Positions 8,537-18,363 are shown, counted from the stretch's first letter. The stretch is 64,000 bases of DNA from Vibrio bivalvicida (GCF_001399455.2 NZ_LLEI02000075.1:124001-188000), one strand, 5' to 3'. A program made the numbers and translations. The notes: generated by a model from the letters alone, not told the origin.

Positions 8537-9655
8537 ATGCAATACGAATCTCCTATCAAACGTCGCCCATCGACTCGTATCTATGTGGGCGATGTACCTA
8601 TTGGTGACGGTGCACCGATTGCTGTGCAGTCGATGACCAACACCAGAACAACAGACGTAGAAGCGACTGTTGCACAAATTAAATCACTGGAAAATGTCGG
8701 TGCTGATATTGTTCGCGTATCGGTTCCCACTATGGATGCTGCGGAAGCATTCAAGCAAATCAAGCAACAAGTGAATGTTCCTCTCGTAGCGGATATTCAC
8801 TTCGACTATCGTATCGCATTAAAAGTTGCGGAGTACGGCGTTGACTGTTTGCGTATCAATCCAGGTAACATCGGTAACGAAGAGCGTATTCGTTCGGTAG
8901 TTGATTGTGCGCGTGACAAAAACATACCGATTCGCATTGGTGTGAATGGCGGCTCATTAGAAAAAGACATTCAAATGAAGTACGGCGAACCAACCCCTGC
9001 GGCGCTGGTTGAGTCTGCGATGCGCCATGTGGATATTCTGGATCGCCTTAATTTTGACCAGTTCAAAGTGAGTGTCAAAGCTTCGGATGTATTCCTCGCG
9101 GTTGATTCATACCGATTGCTGGCACAAAAGATCGATCAGCCACTTCACTTAGGTATTACAGAAGCGGGTGGTGCTCGCGCTGGTGCAGTGAAATCGTCGG
9201 TGGGTCTTGGGATGCTTCTCGCAGAAGGTATTGGTGATACGCTGCGTATCTCTCTTGCTGCCGATCCGATAGAAGAGATAAAAGTCGGTTTTGATATTCT
9301 AAAATCTCTGCGTATTCGCTCACGTGGTATTAACTTTATTGCTTGTCCAAGTTGCTCTCGTCAAGAGTTCGATGTGATTGGTACGGTGAACGCGCTTGAG
9401 CAGCGTCTAGAAGACGTGATTACGCCAATGGATGTTTCTATCATCGGCTGTGTGGTAAACGGTCCGGGTGAGGCCGAAGTATCTCACTTAGGTCTGGCGG
9501 GGAGTAACAAGAAGAGTGCATTCTATGAAGACGGCAAACGTCAGAAAGAGCGCTTCGACAACAACGACCTCGTTGACCAGCTAGAAGCTAAGATTCGTGC
9601 CAAAGCTTCAACACTAGATGAAGCCAACCGCATCGACGTTAAAGTACAAGATTAA
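8537..9655 (+). CDS. ispG: 4-hydroxy-3-methylbut-2-enyl-diphosphate synthase
   Basis: Penultimate enzyme of the MEP isoprenoid pathway, a 4Fe-4S protein that reduces MEcPP to HMBPP. The 372-residue product has the conserved N-terminal IYVGDVPIG, the TIM-barrel strand PLVADIHFDYRIAL, and the C-terminal cluster ligands in ACPSCSRQEFD and IIGCVVNGPGEAE. Length and start are standard. It sits between rodZ and hisS in a tight operon, with 48 bp to hisS. Confidence 0.97.
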   Translation: MQYESPIKRRPSTRIYVGDVPIGDGAPIAVQSMTNTRTTDVEATVAQIKSLENVGADIVRVSVPTMDAAEAFKQIKQQVNVPLVADIHFDYRIALKVAEYGVDCLRINPGNIGNEERIRSVVDCARDKNIPIRIGVNGGSLEKDIQMKYGEPTPAALVESAMRHVDILDRLNFDQFKVSVKASDVFLAVDSYRLLAQKIDQPLHLGITEAGGARAGAVKSSVGLGMLLAEGIGDTLRISLAADPIEEIKVGFDILKSLRIRSRGINFIACPSCSRQEFDVIGTVNALEQRLEDVITPMDVSIIGCVVNGPGEAEVSHLGLAGSNKKSAFYEDGKRQKERFDNNDLVDQLEAKIRAKASTLDEANRIDVKVQD

Positions 9656-9703
9656 TCTCAACGTAACCCAAATTACGGTAACCATTTTTACGGTAAAAAA
9701 ACT

Positions 9704-10972
9704 GTGGCAAAGAAAATCCAAGCAATTCGAGGCATGAACGACTGCCTTCCAACTCAATCACCACTGTGGCAGAAACTTGAAAACACAGTGAAGAACGTAA
9801 TCAGCGCCTACGGTTACAACGAAGTGCGCATGCCAATCGTTGAGATGACTCATCTGTTCAGCCGTGCTATCGGTGAAGTGACCGATGTGGTTGAAAAAGA
9901 GATGTACACATTTGAAGACCGTAACGGCGATAGCCTAACGCTACGCCCTGAAGGTACGGCAGGCTGTGTACGTTCTTGTATTGAGAATAGTCTCATTGAT
10001 CGTTCTGAACAGCGCCTATGGTATATGGGCCCGATGTTCCGTCACGAGCGTCCGCAAAAAGGTCGTTACCGTCAATTCCACCAATGTGGTGTGGAAGTGT
10101 TTGGTCTAAATGGTCCAGACGTTGACGCTGAGCTAATTATGATGACGGCGCGTCTATGGCGTGAACTAGGCATCGACAAGCATGTGCGCCTAGAGTTGAA
10201 CTCCATCGGCTCTCTTGACGATCGTGCTAACTACCGTACCGCCCTCATTGCTTATCTTGAACGACACATTGATGTACTTGATGACGACTGTAAGCGTCGC
10301 ATGCACACTAACCCGTTGCGTGTTCTGGATACTAAGAACCCAGATGTACAAGCTATTCTTGGTGATGCTCCGCGTCTATCTGATTATCTTGGGGAAGAGT
10401 CAAAACAACATTTTGCTGGTCTTTGTGAACTTCTTGACGCTGCAGGTATCGAATACACAGTTAACGAGCGTTTAGTTCGTGGTCTGGATTACTATAATCG
10501 TACGGTATTTGAGTGGATTACCGAAAGCTTAGGAGCTCAGGGCACTGTATGTGGTGGTGGTCGTTACGATGGTCTGGTTGAACAGCTAGGCGGTAAGGCA
10601 ACACCAGCTGTAGGCTTTGCAATGGGCCTCGAGCGTCTAGTTCTTATGCTAGAAACGCTAGAGCTAACAGAAGTACGTCGCAGCGTTGATGTTTACATGG
10701 TCACAGCAGGCGAAGGTACAATGATGGCTGGTATGAAGCTAGCAGAATCACTGCGCGAGCAAGTATCAGGTCTACGTGTTATGAGCCACTTCGGTGGAGG
10801 CAACTTCAAGAAGCAGTTCAAACGTGCAGATAAAGTGGGCGCGGCTGTTGCGCTAGTGCTTGGTGAAAATGAAGTCGCTGACAACACAGTCGTATTGAAA
10901 GATCTGATTGGAGGCACTCAAGAAACCTTGAGCCAAGCAGATGTTATTACTAAGCTAGCAGAACTCGTTTAA
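9704..10972 (+). CDS. hisS: Histidyl-tRNA synthetase
   Basis: Class II aminoacyl-tRNA synthetase charging tRNA-His. The 422-residue product begins at GTG 9704 with AKKIQAIRGMNDCLP. Motif 2 is FRHERPQKGRYRQFHQ. The histidine-A motif LVRGLDYYNRTVFEW, motif 3 GFAMGLERL, and a C-terminal anticodon-binding domain (about 330-422) are all present. Length is normal. No unusual leader or attenuator was seen in the 48-bp gap. Confidence 0.97.
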   Translation: MAKKIQAIRGMNDCLPTQSPLWQKLENTVKNVISAYGYNEVRMPIVEMTHLFSRAIGEVTDVVEKEMYTFEDRNGDSLTLRPEGTAGCVRSCIENSLIDRSEQRLWYMGPMFRHERPQKGRYRQFHQCGVEVFGLNGPDVDAELIMMTARLWRELGIDKHVRLELNSIGSLDDRANYRTALIAYLERHIDVLDDDCKRRMHTNPLRVLDTKNPDVQAILGDAPRLSDYLGEESKQHFAGLCELLDAAGIEYTVNERLVRGLDYYNRTVFEWITESLGAQGTVCGGGRYDGLVEQLGGKATPAVGFAMGLERLVLMLETLELTEVRRSVDVYMVTAGEGTMMAGMKLAESLREQVSGLRVMSHFGGGNFKKQFKRADKVGAAVALVLGENEVADNTVVLKDLIGGTQETLSQADVITKLAELV

Positions 10973-11030
10973 TATTAATGATTTATGAGTGGCAGTCTCG
11001 GCTGCCATTTTTGATGTAAGAGGACAGGAA

Positions 11031-11645
11031 GTGGAACTCTACGATACTGAAGAACAACAAGTAGAAGCGATCAAAGATTGGTGGAAAGAGAACGGCAAAG
11101 CAGTGATTTTAGGTGCTGTCGTTGGTCTAGGCGGCCTGTTTGGCTGGCGTTATTACCAAGATTCAGTAACAGCGGCTCAAGAAGCTGCGTCAGAAAGCTA
11201 TACCAAAGCAGTTCAAGCTTTGGCTGAACAAGGTGCTTCAGCTGAAGGTGATATTCAAGCTTTCATCGATGCAAACAAAGAAACGGAATACTCAGTTTTA
11301 GCTGCGTTGCAACTGGCAAAAGTTCAAGTTGAAGCGGGTAATCTTGATGAAGCGCTAGCTCAACTTGAGTGGGCTAAGTCTGCGACTAAAGATGCGGCAG
11401 TTGCTGCGGTACTTGATTACCGTTTGGCTCGTGTTAAAACCGAGCAAGGTGAGTTTGATGCGGCTATCGCGCAATTGGCTAATATCAGTGACGAAAGCTG
11501 GGCTGGTCGTGTGGCAGAGCTGAAAGGTGACATCTTGCTACGTAAAGGTGATGCACAAGCGGCTTACGCTGCATACACTGAAGCACAGCAGTCAGGCGAT
11601 GCGAGCCAGACGCTACAGATGAAACTGGATGATCTAGCCAAGTAA
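11031..11645 (+). CDS. yfgM: YfgM, membrane-anchored TPR ancillary chaperone
   Basis: Inner-membrane protein known in E. coli to associate with SecYEG and the periplasmic chaperone network. The 204-residue product has a cytoplasmic N-terminus (MELYDTEEQQVEAIKDWWKE), one membrane helix (about 24-42; AVILGAVVGLGGLFGWRYY) and TPR-like helical repeats rich in Ala, Glu and Gln. I choose GTG 11031 with AGAGGA 5 nt upstream. An earlier in-frame GTG at 10989 would prepend residues foreign to the family. Nine bases separate it from bamB. Confidence 0.93.
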   Translation: MELYDTEEQQVEAIKDWWKENGKAVILGAVVGLGGLFGWRYYQDSVTAAQEAASESYTKAVQALAEQGASAEGDIQAFIDANKETEYSVLAALQLAKVQVEAGNLDEALAQLEWAKSATKDAAVAAVLDYRLARVKTEQGEFDAAIAQLANISDESWAGRVAELKGDILLRKGDAQAAYAAYTEAQQSGDASQTLQMKLDDLAK

Positions 11646-11654
11646 GGGCGTCGC

Positions 11655-12815
11655 ATGAAGAATATGCTGAAAAAAGCACTCACAACAGCGATGTTTGTTG
11701 GCGTTCTGGCTGGCTGTGCTGGTGAAGAAGACACCATCATTATGTCACCAGTGCCTCAAGTCGACAGTGAATTTACCCCCTCTAGTCAATGGAGTACTTC
11801 TGTTGGTAACGGCGTTGATCAGTATTACTCAAAGCTGACGCCAGAGTATGCTTACGGCAAAATCTTTGTCGCTAGTCGCGATGGTGTGGTTAAAGCCCTT
11901 GATCCTGAAAACGGCAAAACCTTATGGGAAACAGAGATTGAAGCCGATGTTTCAGCGCGTTTATCCGGTGGGATTACAGCTGGCTACAGTCAAATCTTTA
12001 TTGGTAGCGAAAACGGCCAAGTACTGGCATTCGATGAAGAAACGGGTGAAGTAAACTGGCAAGTTGAGGTGGATGGCGAAGTGTTAACGGCGCCAGCAAC
12101 CGACAACAACTTTGTGATCGTTCATACCAATAGCGGTATGTTAGTCGCGCTCAATCAAGAAACGGGCGAAACTAAGTGGACCATCAGTACTGAAGTGCCG
12201 AACTTGACTCTGCGTGGTAACAGTACTCCAGTGACCGCATCTGGCGGTGTTTTCTGGGGAACAGCGAATGGTCGCTTGGCGGCGGCAATTGTTGAACGTG
12301 GTCAGCTAATTTGGCAACAGCCAATCGGTATGCCACAAGGAGCGACAGAAATCGATCGTTTGGTTGATGTCGATGCTGCGCCACTGATTTTGGGTAGCTC
12401 TTTATACATCGTTGGTTACAACGGACAGCTAACAGCAATTGACCTGCGTTCTGGCAAACCAGCGTGGAAACGCAGCTACTCTTCAGCAACCGATCTTGCT
12501 AGCGACGGCAGTCGCCTCTATCTCGTTACTGACAAAGATCATCTGGTCGCTGTTGATGCACGTAGCGGTACTGAACTGTGGACTAATGACCAGTTGGAGC
12601 ATCGACTTTTAACTGCTCCGACTATGATCGATGACTATGTTGTTGTCGGTGATAGTGAAGGCTTTTTGTACTGGATTGATCGCAGCAGCGGTGAATTTGT
12701 ATCAATGCAGGAAGTGAACAGTGCTGGATTTGCGGTTGCACCCATAGCTGTATCGGGTGGTTATGTCCTAGTGACGCGCAATGGCGATGTAAAGAAACTT
12801 ACGATCAACGAGTAA
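11655..12815 (+). CDS. bamB: BamB, outer-membrane protein assembly lipoprotein
   Basis: Beta-propeller lipoprotein of the BAM complex that scaffolds folding of outer-membrane barrels. The 386 residues begin with a lipoprotein signal and lipobox VLAGCAGEED. Eight PQQ-like blades follow, recognisable as repeated ALDPENGKTLWETEI, AFDEETGEVNWQVEV, ALNQETGETKWTI and AVDARSGTELWTN motifs. The start is ATG 11655 or ATG 11664. It ends the yfgM-bamB pair before a terminator. Confidence 0.96.
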   Translation: MKNMLKKALTTAMFVGVLAGCAGEEDTIIMSPVPQVDSEFTPSSQWSTSVGNGVDQYYSKLTPEYAYGKIFVASRDGVVKALDPENGKTLWETEIEADVSARLSGGITAGYSQIFIGSENGQVLAFDEETGEVNWQVEVDGEVLTAPATDNNFVIVHTNSGMLVALNQETGETKWTISTEVPNLTLRGNSTPVTASGGVFWGTANGRLAAAIVERGQLIWQQPIGMPQGATEIDRLVDVDAAPLILGSSLYIVGYNGQLTAIDLRSGKPAWKRSYSSATDLASDGSRLYLVTDKDHLVAVDARSGTELWTNDQLEHRLLTAPTMIDDYVVVGDSEGFLYWIDRSSGEFVSMQEVNSAGFAVAPIAVSGGYVLVTRNGDVKKLTINE

Positions 12816-12837
12816 TCGTGTGATATAATTCACATTC

Positions 12838-12876
12838 GGCTCCTAGCTGGTAACAGTTGGGAGCCGTTTGTTTGTT
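12838..12876 (+). terminator. Terminator after bamB
   Basis: GGCTCC (12839-12844) and GGGAGCC form the base of a stem around a loop of about 15 nt, followed by GTTTGTTTGTTTT. It separates bamB from der. Confidence 0.7.
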
Positions 12877-12982
12877 TTAGAACCCATAGTTGTGTGTGGT
12901 TATAGGTAAAGTGCTCATAGTGTGAACTCTGCGGAGTTGTTACCTATAACTACATAAAGAAAAGAATATTGTAGAGGTTATT

Positions 12983-14470
12983 ATGGTACCTGTTGTTGCT
13001 CTGGTAGGGCGTCCAAACGTTGGTAAATCGACGTTGTTTAACCGACTGACTCGTACTCGCGACGCATTGGTTGCGGATTTCCCTGGCTTAACTCGTGACC
13101 GTAAATATGGCCAAGCTAAGCTTGGTGAACATGAATTTATCGTGATTGATACCGGCGGTATCGATGGCACGGAAGAAGGTGTAGAAACCAAGATGGCAGA
13201 GCAGTCGCTAGCGGCGATTGATGAAGCCGATGTGGTATTATTTATGGTCGATGGCCGAGCAGGTCTGACACCATCTGACATTGCCATTTCTAACCACTTG
13301 CGCAAAATTGAAAAGCCTTCAATGCTTGTAGTAAACAAGGTTGATGGTATTGATGCCGACGCAGCGTCAGCTGATTTTTGGCAGTTAGGTGTGGAAAACA
13401 TGTACCAGATTGCTGCTGCTCATGGCCGCGGCGTTGGTGCGCTTATCGACCGTGCACTTAACCCATTTGCAGAAAAAATGGCTGAAGAAGCGCTAGGTGA
13501 AATCGAAGACTTAACTGAATTCGTTGACGAAGAAGAAGAGAAACTAGACTACACCGAAGAAGAAGCGGAAGAAGAGTTCAAGCGTCTACAAGATCAGCCA
13601 ATCAAACTGGCGATTATTGGTCGTCCTAACGTAGGTAAATCAACCCTGACTAACCGTATTCTCGGTGAAGAGCGCGTGGTGGTTTACGATATGCCTGGCA
13701 CGACTCGTGACTCTATCTACATTCCTATGGAACGTGATGGTCGCGAATATGTTCTTATTGATACTGCGGGTGTACGTCGTCGTAAGCGTATCAACGAAAC
13801 CGTTGAGAAGTTCTCAGTGGTTAAAACATTGAAAGCAGTTGAAGATGCTAACGTTGTTCTGCTGGTTATCGACGCTCGTGAAAACATCTCAGACCAAGAT
13901 CTAAGCCTACTTGGCTTTGCGCTTAACGCTGGCCGCTCAATTGTGCTTGCAGTGAACAAGTGGGATGGTCTGGATATGGACGTGAAAGAGCACGTTAAGA
14001 AAGAACTTGATCGTCGCTTAGGTTTTGTTGATTTTGCTCGAATTCACTTTATCTCTGCGCTTCACGGTACAGGCGTTGGCCATTTGTTCGAATCTGTGCA
14101 AGAGGCATACAAGTCAGCGACAACTCGTGTAGGGACTTCTGTGCTGACGCGTATCATGAAAATGGCAACGGACGATCACCAGCCACCATTGGTACGAGGC
14201 CGTCGTGTTAAACTCAAATACGCGCATGCAGGTGGCTACAACCCACCAATCGTTGTGATTCACGGTAACCAAGTCAACGAATTGCCAGATTCGTATAAAC
14301 GTTATCTGATGAACTACTACCGTAAATCATTGGAAATCATGGGTACACCAATTCGTATCCAATTCCAAAGCAGCGATAACCCATTTGAGGGTAAATCGAA
14401 CAAGATGACGATGTCTCAGGAGCGTAAACGTAAACGCTTGATGAGCATGATGAAAAATCGTAAGAAGTAA
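12983..14470 (+). CDS. der: Der (EngA), tandem-domain ribosome-assembly GTPase
   Basis: Essential GTPase for 50S subunit maturation. The 495-residue product has two GTPase domains, each with its own P-loop: GRPNVGKSTLFNR near residue 9 and GRPNVGKSTLTNR near residue 213. DTGG/DTAG and NKVD/NKWD motifs follow in each. An acidic linker of about 25 residues (EEEEKLDYTEEEAEEE) joins them, and the C-terminal KH-like domain starts near 360. The tail is basic (RKRKRLMSMMKNRKK). No anomalies. Confidence 0.97.
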   Translation: MVPVVALVGRPNVGKSTLFNRLTRTRDALVADFPGLTRDRKYGQAKLGEHEFIVIDTGGIDGTEEGVETKMAEQSLAAIDEADVVLFMVDGRAGLTPSDIAISNHLRKIEKPSMLVVNKVDGIDADAASADFWQLGVENMYQIAAAHGRGVGALIDRALNPFAEKMAEEALGEIEDLTEFVDEEEEKLDYTEEEAEEEFKRLQDQPIKLAIIGRPNVGKSTLTNRILGEERVVVYDMPGTTRDSIYIPMERDGREYVLIDTAGVRRRKRINETVEKFSVVKTLKAVEDANVVLLVIDARENISDQDLSLLGFALNAGRSIVLAVNKWDGLDMDVKEHVKKELDRRLGFVDFARIHFISALHGTGVGHLFESVQEAYKSATTRVGTSVLTRIMKMATDDHQPPLVRGRRVKLKYAHAGGYNPPIVVIHGNQVNELPDSYKRYLMNYYRKSLEIMGTPIRIQFQSSDNPFEGKSNKMTMSQERKRKRLMSMMKNRKK

Positions 14471-14507
14471 TCTGCCTAACATCAAATAGGAAAGATCGAT
14501 TTCGATA

Positions 14508-14537
14508 AAAGCGCCTAGTTCTCTTGGCGCTTTTTTT
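14508..14537 (+). terminator. Terminator after der
   Basis: AAAGCGCC and GGCGCTTT form an 8-bp stem around a loop of about 10 nt, continuing into TTTTTTT. Confidence 0.88.
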
Positions 14538-14556
14538 ATATTGGAAGAATAAATAG

Positions 14557-15423
14557 ATGCAAATTACACCAACCATTACCCAATTTTGTCACCAAACTTG
14601 GCAGTTAGAAGCCAGTATTCAACTAATCAAGCAGGGGGAAGGGCATCTGTATGTGGTGACAGATGTTAGTCCTTTTCATCCCGTAAGCCATATTTGGCCA
14701 GATCATCCGGCGGACAAAGGCCGTATTAACGATATCCCTGTGCTGGATTGCCAAGTCGGCGCGGTTGAGCTGAACAGTGGCGAACTATACGTTGGCAAAG
14801 CTATTCCTGTGAAACGTGATGAGCCTGGTTGGGCATTTGTGGTTGTTCACTGCATTGCAGCGGCTGGTTCTGACTTCAAAGTAGGGCAAAGCGTGCATTT
14901 AACTGTTGATAAAGAGTTTCAGTTAGCACTAAGTCGAGGACATAGTGCAGGTCATTTGGCCTATCTTGCCCTTAATAAGGTCCTGACTGAACAAGGCTAT
15001 TGGCGTAAAGATGCTGATCGCAAAGACCCTCACGGAAACTATGATTTTAACAGTTATGCGCAAATGACCAGTTTTGTCACCCCAGATAAGTGCTTAGATA
15101 CTTATCGTTTAGGGAAAACACTGCGCAAACGAGGTTTAAATAGCGCTGATGTGCTTGCAGATTTAAGTCATATTGAGCAGCTAGTTAACATGCAGATGAT
15201 CAAGTGGTTAGAGTTGAAATCTGATATCAAAGTTGAGTGTCATGGTGATGCTTTGACAGATTCTCGCTATTGGCAATGTGACTTAGAAGAGGCGCAAACC
15301 GCAGTAATTCCATGTGGTGGCACGCATGCGAGTTCGTTAAGCGATTACCGTACTATTGAAGTGCTTTTGCGGCTTGTAGATGAACAAAATATTGAAATGC
15401 ATACTGATGTAATATCAATATAG
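14557..15423 (+). CDS. Alanyl-tRNA editing domain protein (AlaX-like)
   Basis: Free-standing relative of the editing domain of alanyl-tRNA synthetase, predicted to hydrolyse mischarged tRNA-Ala (usually Ser-tRNA-Ala) in trans. In 288 residues, the zinc motif H-x3-H appears as RGHSAGHLAY near residue 129 and the second half C-x3-H as PCGGTHASSL near 248. The N-terminal 100 residues match the beta-barrel part of the AlaRS editing region. No synthetase domain is present. It is a single gene between der and the GGDEF gene. Family membership is fairly sure; substrate specificity is inferred. Confidence 0.82.
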   Translation: MQITPTITQFCHQTWQLEASIQLIKQGEGHLYVVTDVSPFHPVSHIWPDHPADKGRINDIPVLDCQVGAVELNSGELYVGKAIPVKRDEPGWAFVVVHCIAAAGSDFKVGQSVHLTVDKEFQLALSRGHSAGHLAYLALNKVLTEQGYWRKDADRKDPHGNYDFNSYAQMTSFVTPDKCLDTYRLGKTLRKRGLNSADVLADLSHIEQLVNMQMIKWLELKSDIKVECHGDALTDSRYWQCDLEEAQTAVIPCGGTHASSLSDYRTIEVLLRLVDEQNIEMHTDVISI

Positions 15424-15739
15424 TGAATCCTGATCTTTTTATTAAATTCTGAATATTGTTTTTTTAAGTCGAATATTGAAATTTTGCTCTGGTATAAATC
15501 CAAATGCAGCATATGTAACTTATGCTTTCGGTGTGTGGTTATATAAATGTTCTTTTTATGGCAGATCGCTGATCAAATTGGATTTTGCCGACGATCAGAC
15601 TTGGATCTTTTATCATGTTAACGGTTTTTATTGGGTATATTAATCAACCGCAGCTATTAATGAGGTTACGATCGGGTTAAAAGCAATTTCTTTATGCTAC
15701 TTTGTGAAGTGCAAATAAAACAAATAAAGAATCAGCCTT
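15424..15739. other. Intergenic region before the GGDEF gene
   Basis: 316 bp of AT-rich non-coding sequence. A GCATATG...TTATGC imperfect repeat near 15509-15530 is the only visible structure. I see no gene or clear terminator here. Confidence 0.4.
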
Positions 15740-16768
15740 ATGAGTCACCTTGAACTTCTCAATGCTCACAGAGAAGTAAATAAGTTGCTTGCTAAATTAG
15801 CTTTGGGAATGGGTAAAGAAGAACTAAACAGAAGAGTAGTTAACCTATCTGAGACCTGGTTTGGTGAGCGCAGAACTTCTATTCTTCGCTTAGAGCCGAA
15901 AACAAAAACGCTATATTTGGAGTACGCACCAAGCTTACCTCAGGTATATAACGATGCGGTAGAAGGCATCGAGATTGGTCCAAATGTAGGATCTTGTGGC
16001 GCGGCCGCTTTTCATAAGAAAACGGTTGTTGTAGAGGATATTAATCAGCATTCTAACTGGTTGCCTTTCACCGACTTAGCGCATCAAGCAAACCTACGTG
16101 CTTGTTGGTCTGTCCCTATTTTGTCAAGCGAACAGACTGCAATGGGAACCTTTGCTATTTATAGCTCGGAACCTTCTGCTCCCGCCGAGCATGAGCTGGA
16201 AGTGTTAGAAATGCTTGCAGCCCTATATGCTGTTGCTTGGGAAAAGTACCAACTAGAAGATAAGCTCTACTACCAGGCACGTTATGATCCATTGACCAAG
16301 TGCTTAAATCGTTTTGCCCTACTGCAGCAAGCTCAAGACTGTCTAAATACTGACTTGAAGTACATTTCTTGCTTTTTCGCGGATATCGATCAATTTAAGT
16401 TGATCAATGATCGTTATGGACATGAAGTAGGAGACAAGGTTCTATCGGCTGTAGGTGATCTGCTTAACCGAACTTTCAAAGGTTGTAGTTTAAAAGGGCG
16501 CTACGGTGGAGACGAGTTTGTCGTCTTTTCTTTCTCTGATAGTAAAGAAGTTTTCGCCAAACTCGAGGAGACGTTTAATCGACAGTTGAAAAGTCTTTCT
16601 CTATTTGAAGGTTTAACAATTAGTGTCAGTGTTGGTAGATCAGTCTGCGAGGTGAACCGACTTACCTCATTGCAGATTTTGATTAAACAAGCGGATCAGC
16701 AGATGTATCGAGTAAAACACAGTCGTAGGCATGATAGAGATCAAGGCAAGCTGATAGCAGAATATTAG
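15740..16768 (+). CDS. GAF-GGDEF protein, probable diguanylate cyclase
   Basis: Predicted to make cyclic di-GMP from two GTP. The 342-residue, soluble protein has a GAF sensor domain (about 1-165, with GSCGAAAFHKKTVVVEDI) and a GGDEF domain (about 175-335). The active-site loop reads GRYGGDEFVVFSF, an intact GGDEF. Metal-binding FADIDQFKLINDRYGHEVGD is also intact. The RxxD product-inhibition site normally placed a few residues before GGDEF is absent (that stretch is KGCSLKGRY), so feedback inhibition is probably missing. The GAF ligand is unknown. Confidence 0.88.
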   Translation: MSHLELLNAHREVNKLLAKLALGMGKEELNRRVVNLSETWFGERRTSILRLEPKTKTLYLEYAPSLPQVYNDAVEGIEIGPNVGSCGAAAFHKKTVVVEDINQHSNWLPFTDLAHQANLRACWSVPILSSEQTAMGTFAIYSSEPSAPAEHELEVLEMLAALYAVAWEKYQLEDKLYYQARYDPLTKCLNRFALLQQAQDCLNTDLKYISCFFADIDQFKLINDRYGHEVGDKVLSAVGDLLNRTFKGCSLKGRYGGDEFVVFSFSDSKEVFAKLEETFNRQLKSLSLFEGLTISVSVGRSVCEVNRLTSLQILIKQADQQMYRVKHSRRHDRDQGKLIAEY

Positions 16769-16805
16769 AGTGACGGTTAGCGCTTAACTACTATCGAGTA
16801 CCTTT

Positions 16806-17027
16806 ATGAAAGAAAATGTCTGCCCAGTGTGTGAGGATGAACTAGAGTGGATGGGTAAGTATCATTGCCCGGCTTGTGATGAGAACTACATCAAAGTTGG
16901 ATTTTGCCCAGACTGTGAAGCTGAGTTAGAAAAGCTACAAGCGTGCGGTGCGGCGAACTACTTTTGTAATAACTGCAATGAGCTAAAATCCAAGTCTCGC
17001 ATCCGGTTTGAGTTTCAGCCGAGCTAA
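16806..17027 (+). CDS. YfgJ-type zinc-ribbon protein
   Basis: A 73-residue protein made of two zinc-ribbon units: CPVC with CPAC, then CPDC with CNNC, eight cysteines in four knuckles. E. coli carries a similar small gene, yfgJ, beside der and xseA, and the same neighbourhood is kept here. Its function is unknown. It converges on xseA, with only 4 bp between the two stops and no hairpin between them. Confidence 0.82.
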   Translation: MKENVCPVCEDELEWMGKYHCPACDENYIKVGFCPDCEAELEKLQACGAANYFCNNCNELKSKSRIRFEFQPS

Positions 17028-17031
17028 TTAT

Positions 17032-18363
17032 CTAATTGGCTATCGAGCGAATCTCACCATCAGATAAACGGGTGACCAAAGTGTCGCCCGATTTTATTTG
17101 TGACGTTTGAGTCACGACGTTGCCTTGCGCTGTTTGAGTGATCGAATAGCCACGCTTGAGTGTCGCTAGCGGGCTAACGGTATCGAGTTTTTCTGCAGCG
17201 ATGGCCAACTGATGACGGACGTTGAGCAGTTTTCTATCCATAGCATCCAGCAACTTCTGTTCAACTCTTTGCAAAGAGCCTTTCTGCTCTGCGAGTCGCT
17301 TGGTGGGAGAATTGAGCTGAATTTTGTGCTGTTGACGTTCAACCTTCTGATTACGCACCGCAATATATTGCCCCATAGCGCGATGTAGTCTAGCTTCGAG
17401 TTCATCGAGCTGCTGACTTTGGCGCTGAAGCTGATAGCTAGGGTGTTGCCGCTCTAGACGGTGAAGCAAAGAAGCGGTGGTTTTTTTCTGCTCAGCCAAA
17501 AAGTAACGCATAGAGCTGCTTAGTTTGTGTTGGCGTGCTAGAAGCGCTTGGTCTTTATGGCTATTGTCTCTACTAACCAGTTCGGCTGCAGCCGACGGAG
17601 TAGGGGCACGCATATCCGCCACAAAATCGGCGATAGTGACATCGACTTCATGACCAACCGCGCTGATAATAGGAATCTGACTAGAAGCAATAGTGCGCGC
17701 AAGGATCTCGTTGTTAAAACACCACAAATCTTCCAGTGAGCCACCGCCACGGCCAACAATCAAAACATCACATTCATTGCGGCTATTGGCACATCCAATC
17801 GCTTGTGCAATTTGAATCGCAGCTTGTTCACCCTGGACCATAGTTGGGTAGATAACCACAGGAAGAGAAGGATCACGACGTTTGAGGACATCGAGAATGT
17901 CGAAAAGAGCCGCCCCGGTTTTAGAGGTGATAACCCCCACACATTTTGGATGCTCAGGTAATGGTTTTTTGCTGGTTTGGGCAAATAACCCTTCACCAGC
18001 CAATTTCATCTTTAGTTCTTCAAATTGCTGTTGAAGTCTGCCGTCACCCTCTGGCTGCATGCTTTCAATTATTAGTTGATAGTCGCCACGAGGTTCATAA
18101 AGCGATAAACGAGCTTTAACCAAAACTTGATTGCCGTTTTGTGGCTTGAAAGTAACGCGACGATTGTTACCACGGAACATGGCACACTTTACTTGAGCGC
18201 GTGAGTCTTTAAGGGTGAGATACCAGTGACCTGAAACAGGCTCAGAAAAGTTAGAGATTTCTCCCACTAACCAAACAATGCCCATTTCATTTTCTAACAA
18301 CAAGCGGACTTCAGCATTAAGACGAGATACGGTGAAGATGTTTTGATTGGTCAGAGAAGACAC
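17032..18363 (-). CDS. xseA: Exodeoxyribonuclease VII large subunit
   Basis: Catalytic subunit of the single-strand DNA exonuclease used in mismatch repair and lesion processing. The 443-residue product has an N-terminal OB-fold (about 1-105; FTVSRLNAEVRLLLENEMG, VWLVGEISNF) and the nuclease domain with VGRGGGSLEDLW, SAVGHEVDVTIADFVAD and RAPTPSAAAEL. A long coiled-coil C-terminal region (about 280-400) follows. I place the start at GTG 18363 (SSLTNQNIFTVS). The frame continues upstream, but those residues are hydrophobic and unlike XseA. It is divergent from guaB. Confidence 0.95.
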   Translation of the reverse strand: MSSLTNQNIFTVSRLNAEVRLLLENEMGIVWLVGEISNFSEPVSGHWYLTLKDSRAQVKCAMFRGNNRRVTFKPQNGNQVLVKARLSLYEPRGDYQLIIESMQPEGDGRLQQQFEELKMKLAGEGLFAQTSKKPLPEHPKCVGVITSKTGAALFDILDVLKRRDPSLPVVIYPTMVQGEQAAIQIAQAIGCANSRNECDVLIVGRGGGSLEDLWCFNNEILARTIASSQIPIISAVGHEVDVTIADFVADMRAPTPSAAAELVSRDNSHKDQALLARQHKLSSSMRYFLAEQKKTTASLLHRLERQHPSYQLQRQSQQLDELEARLHRAMGQYIAVRNQKVERQQHKIQLNSPTKRLAEQKGSLQRVEQKLLDAMDRKLLNVRHQLAIAAEKLDTVSPLATLKRGYSITQTAQGNVVTQTSQIKSGDTLVTRLSDGEIRSIAN

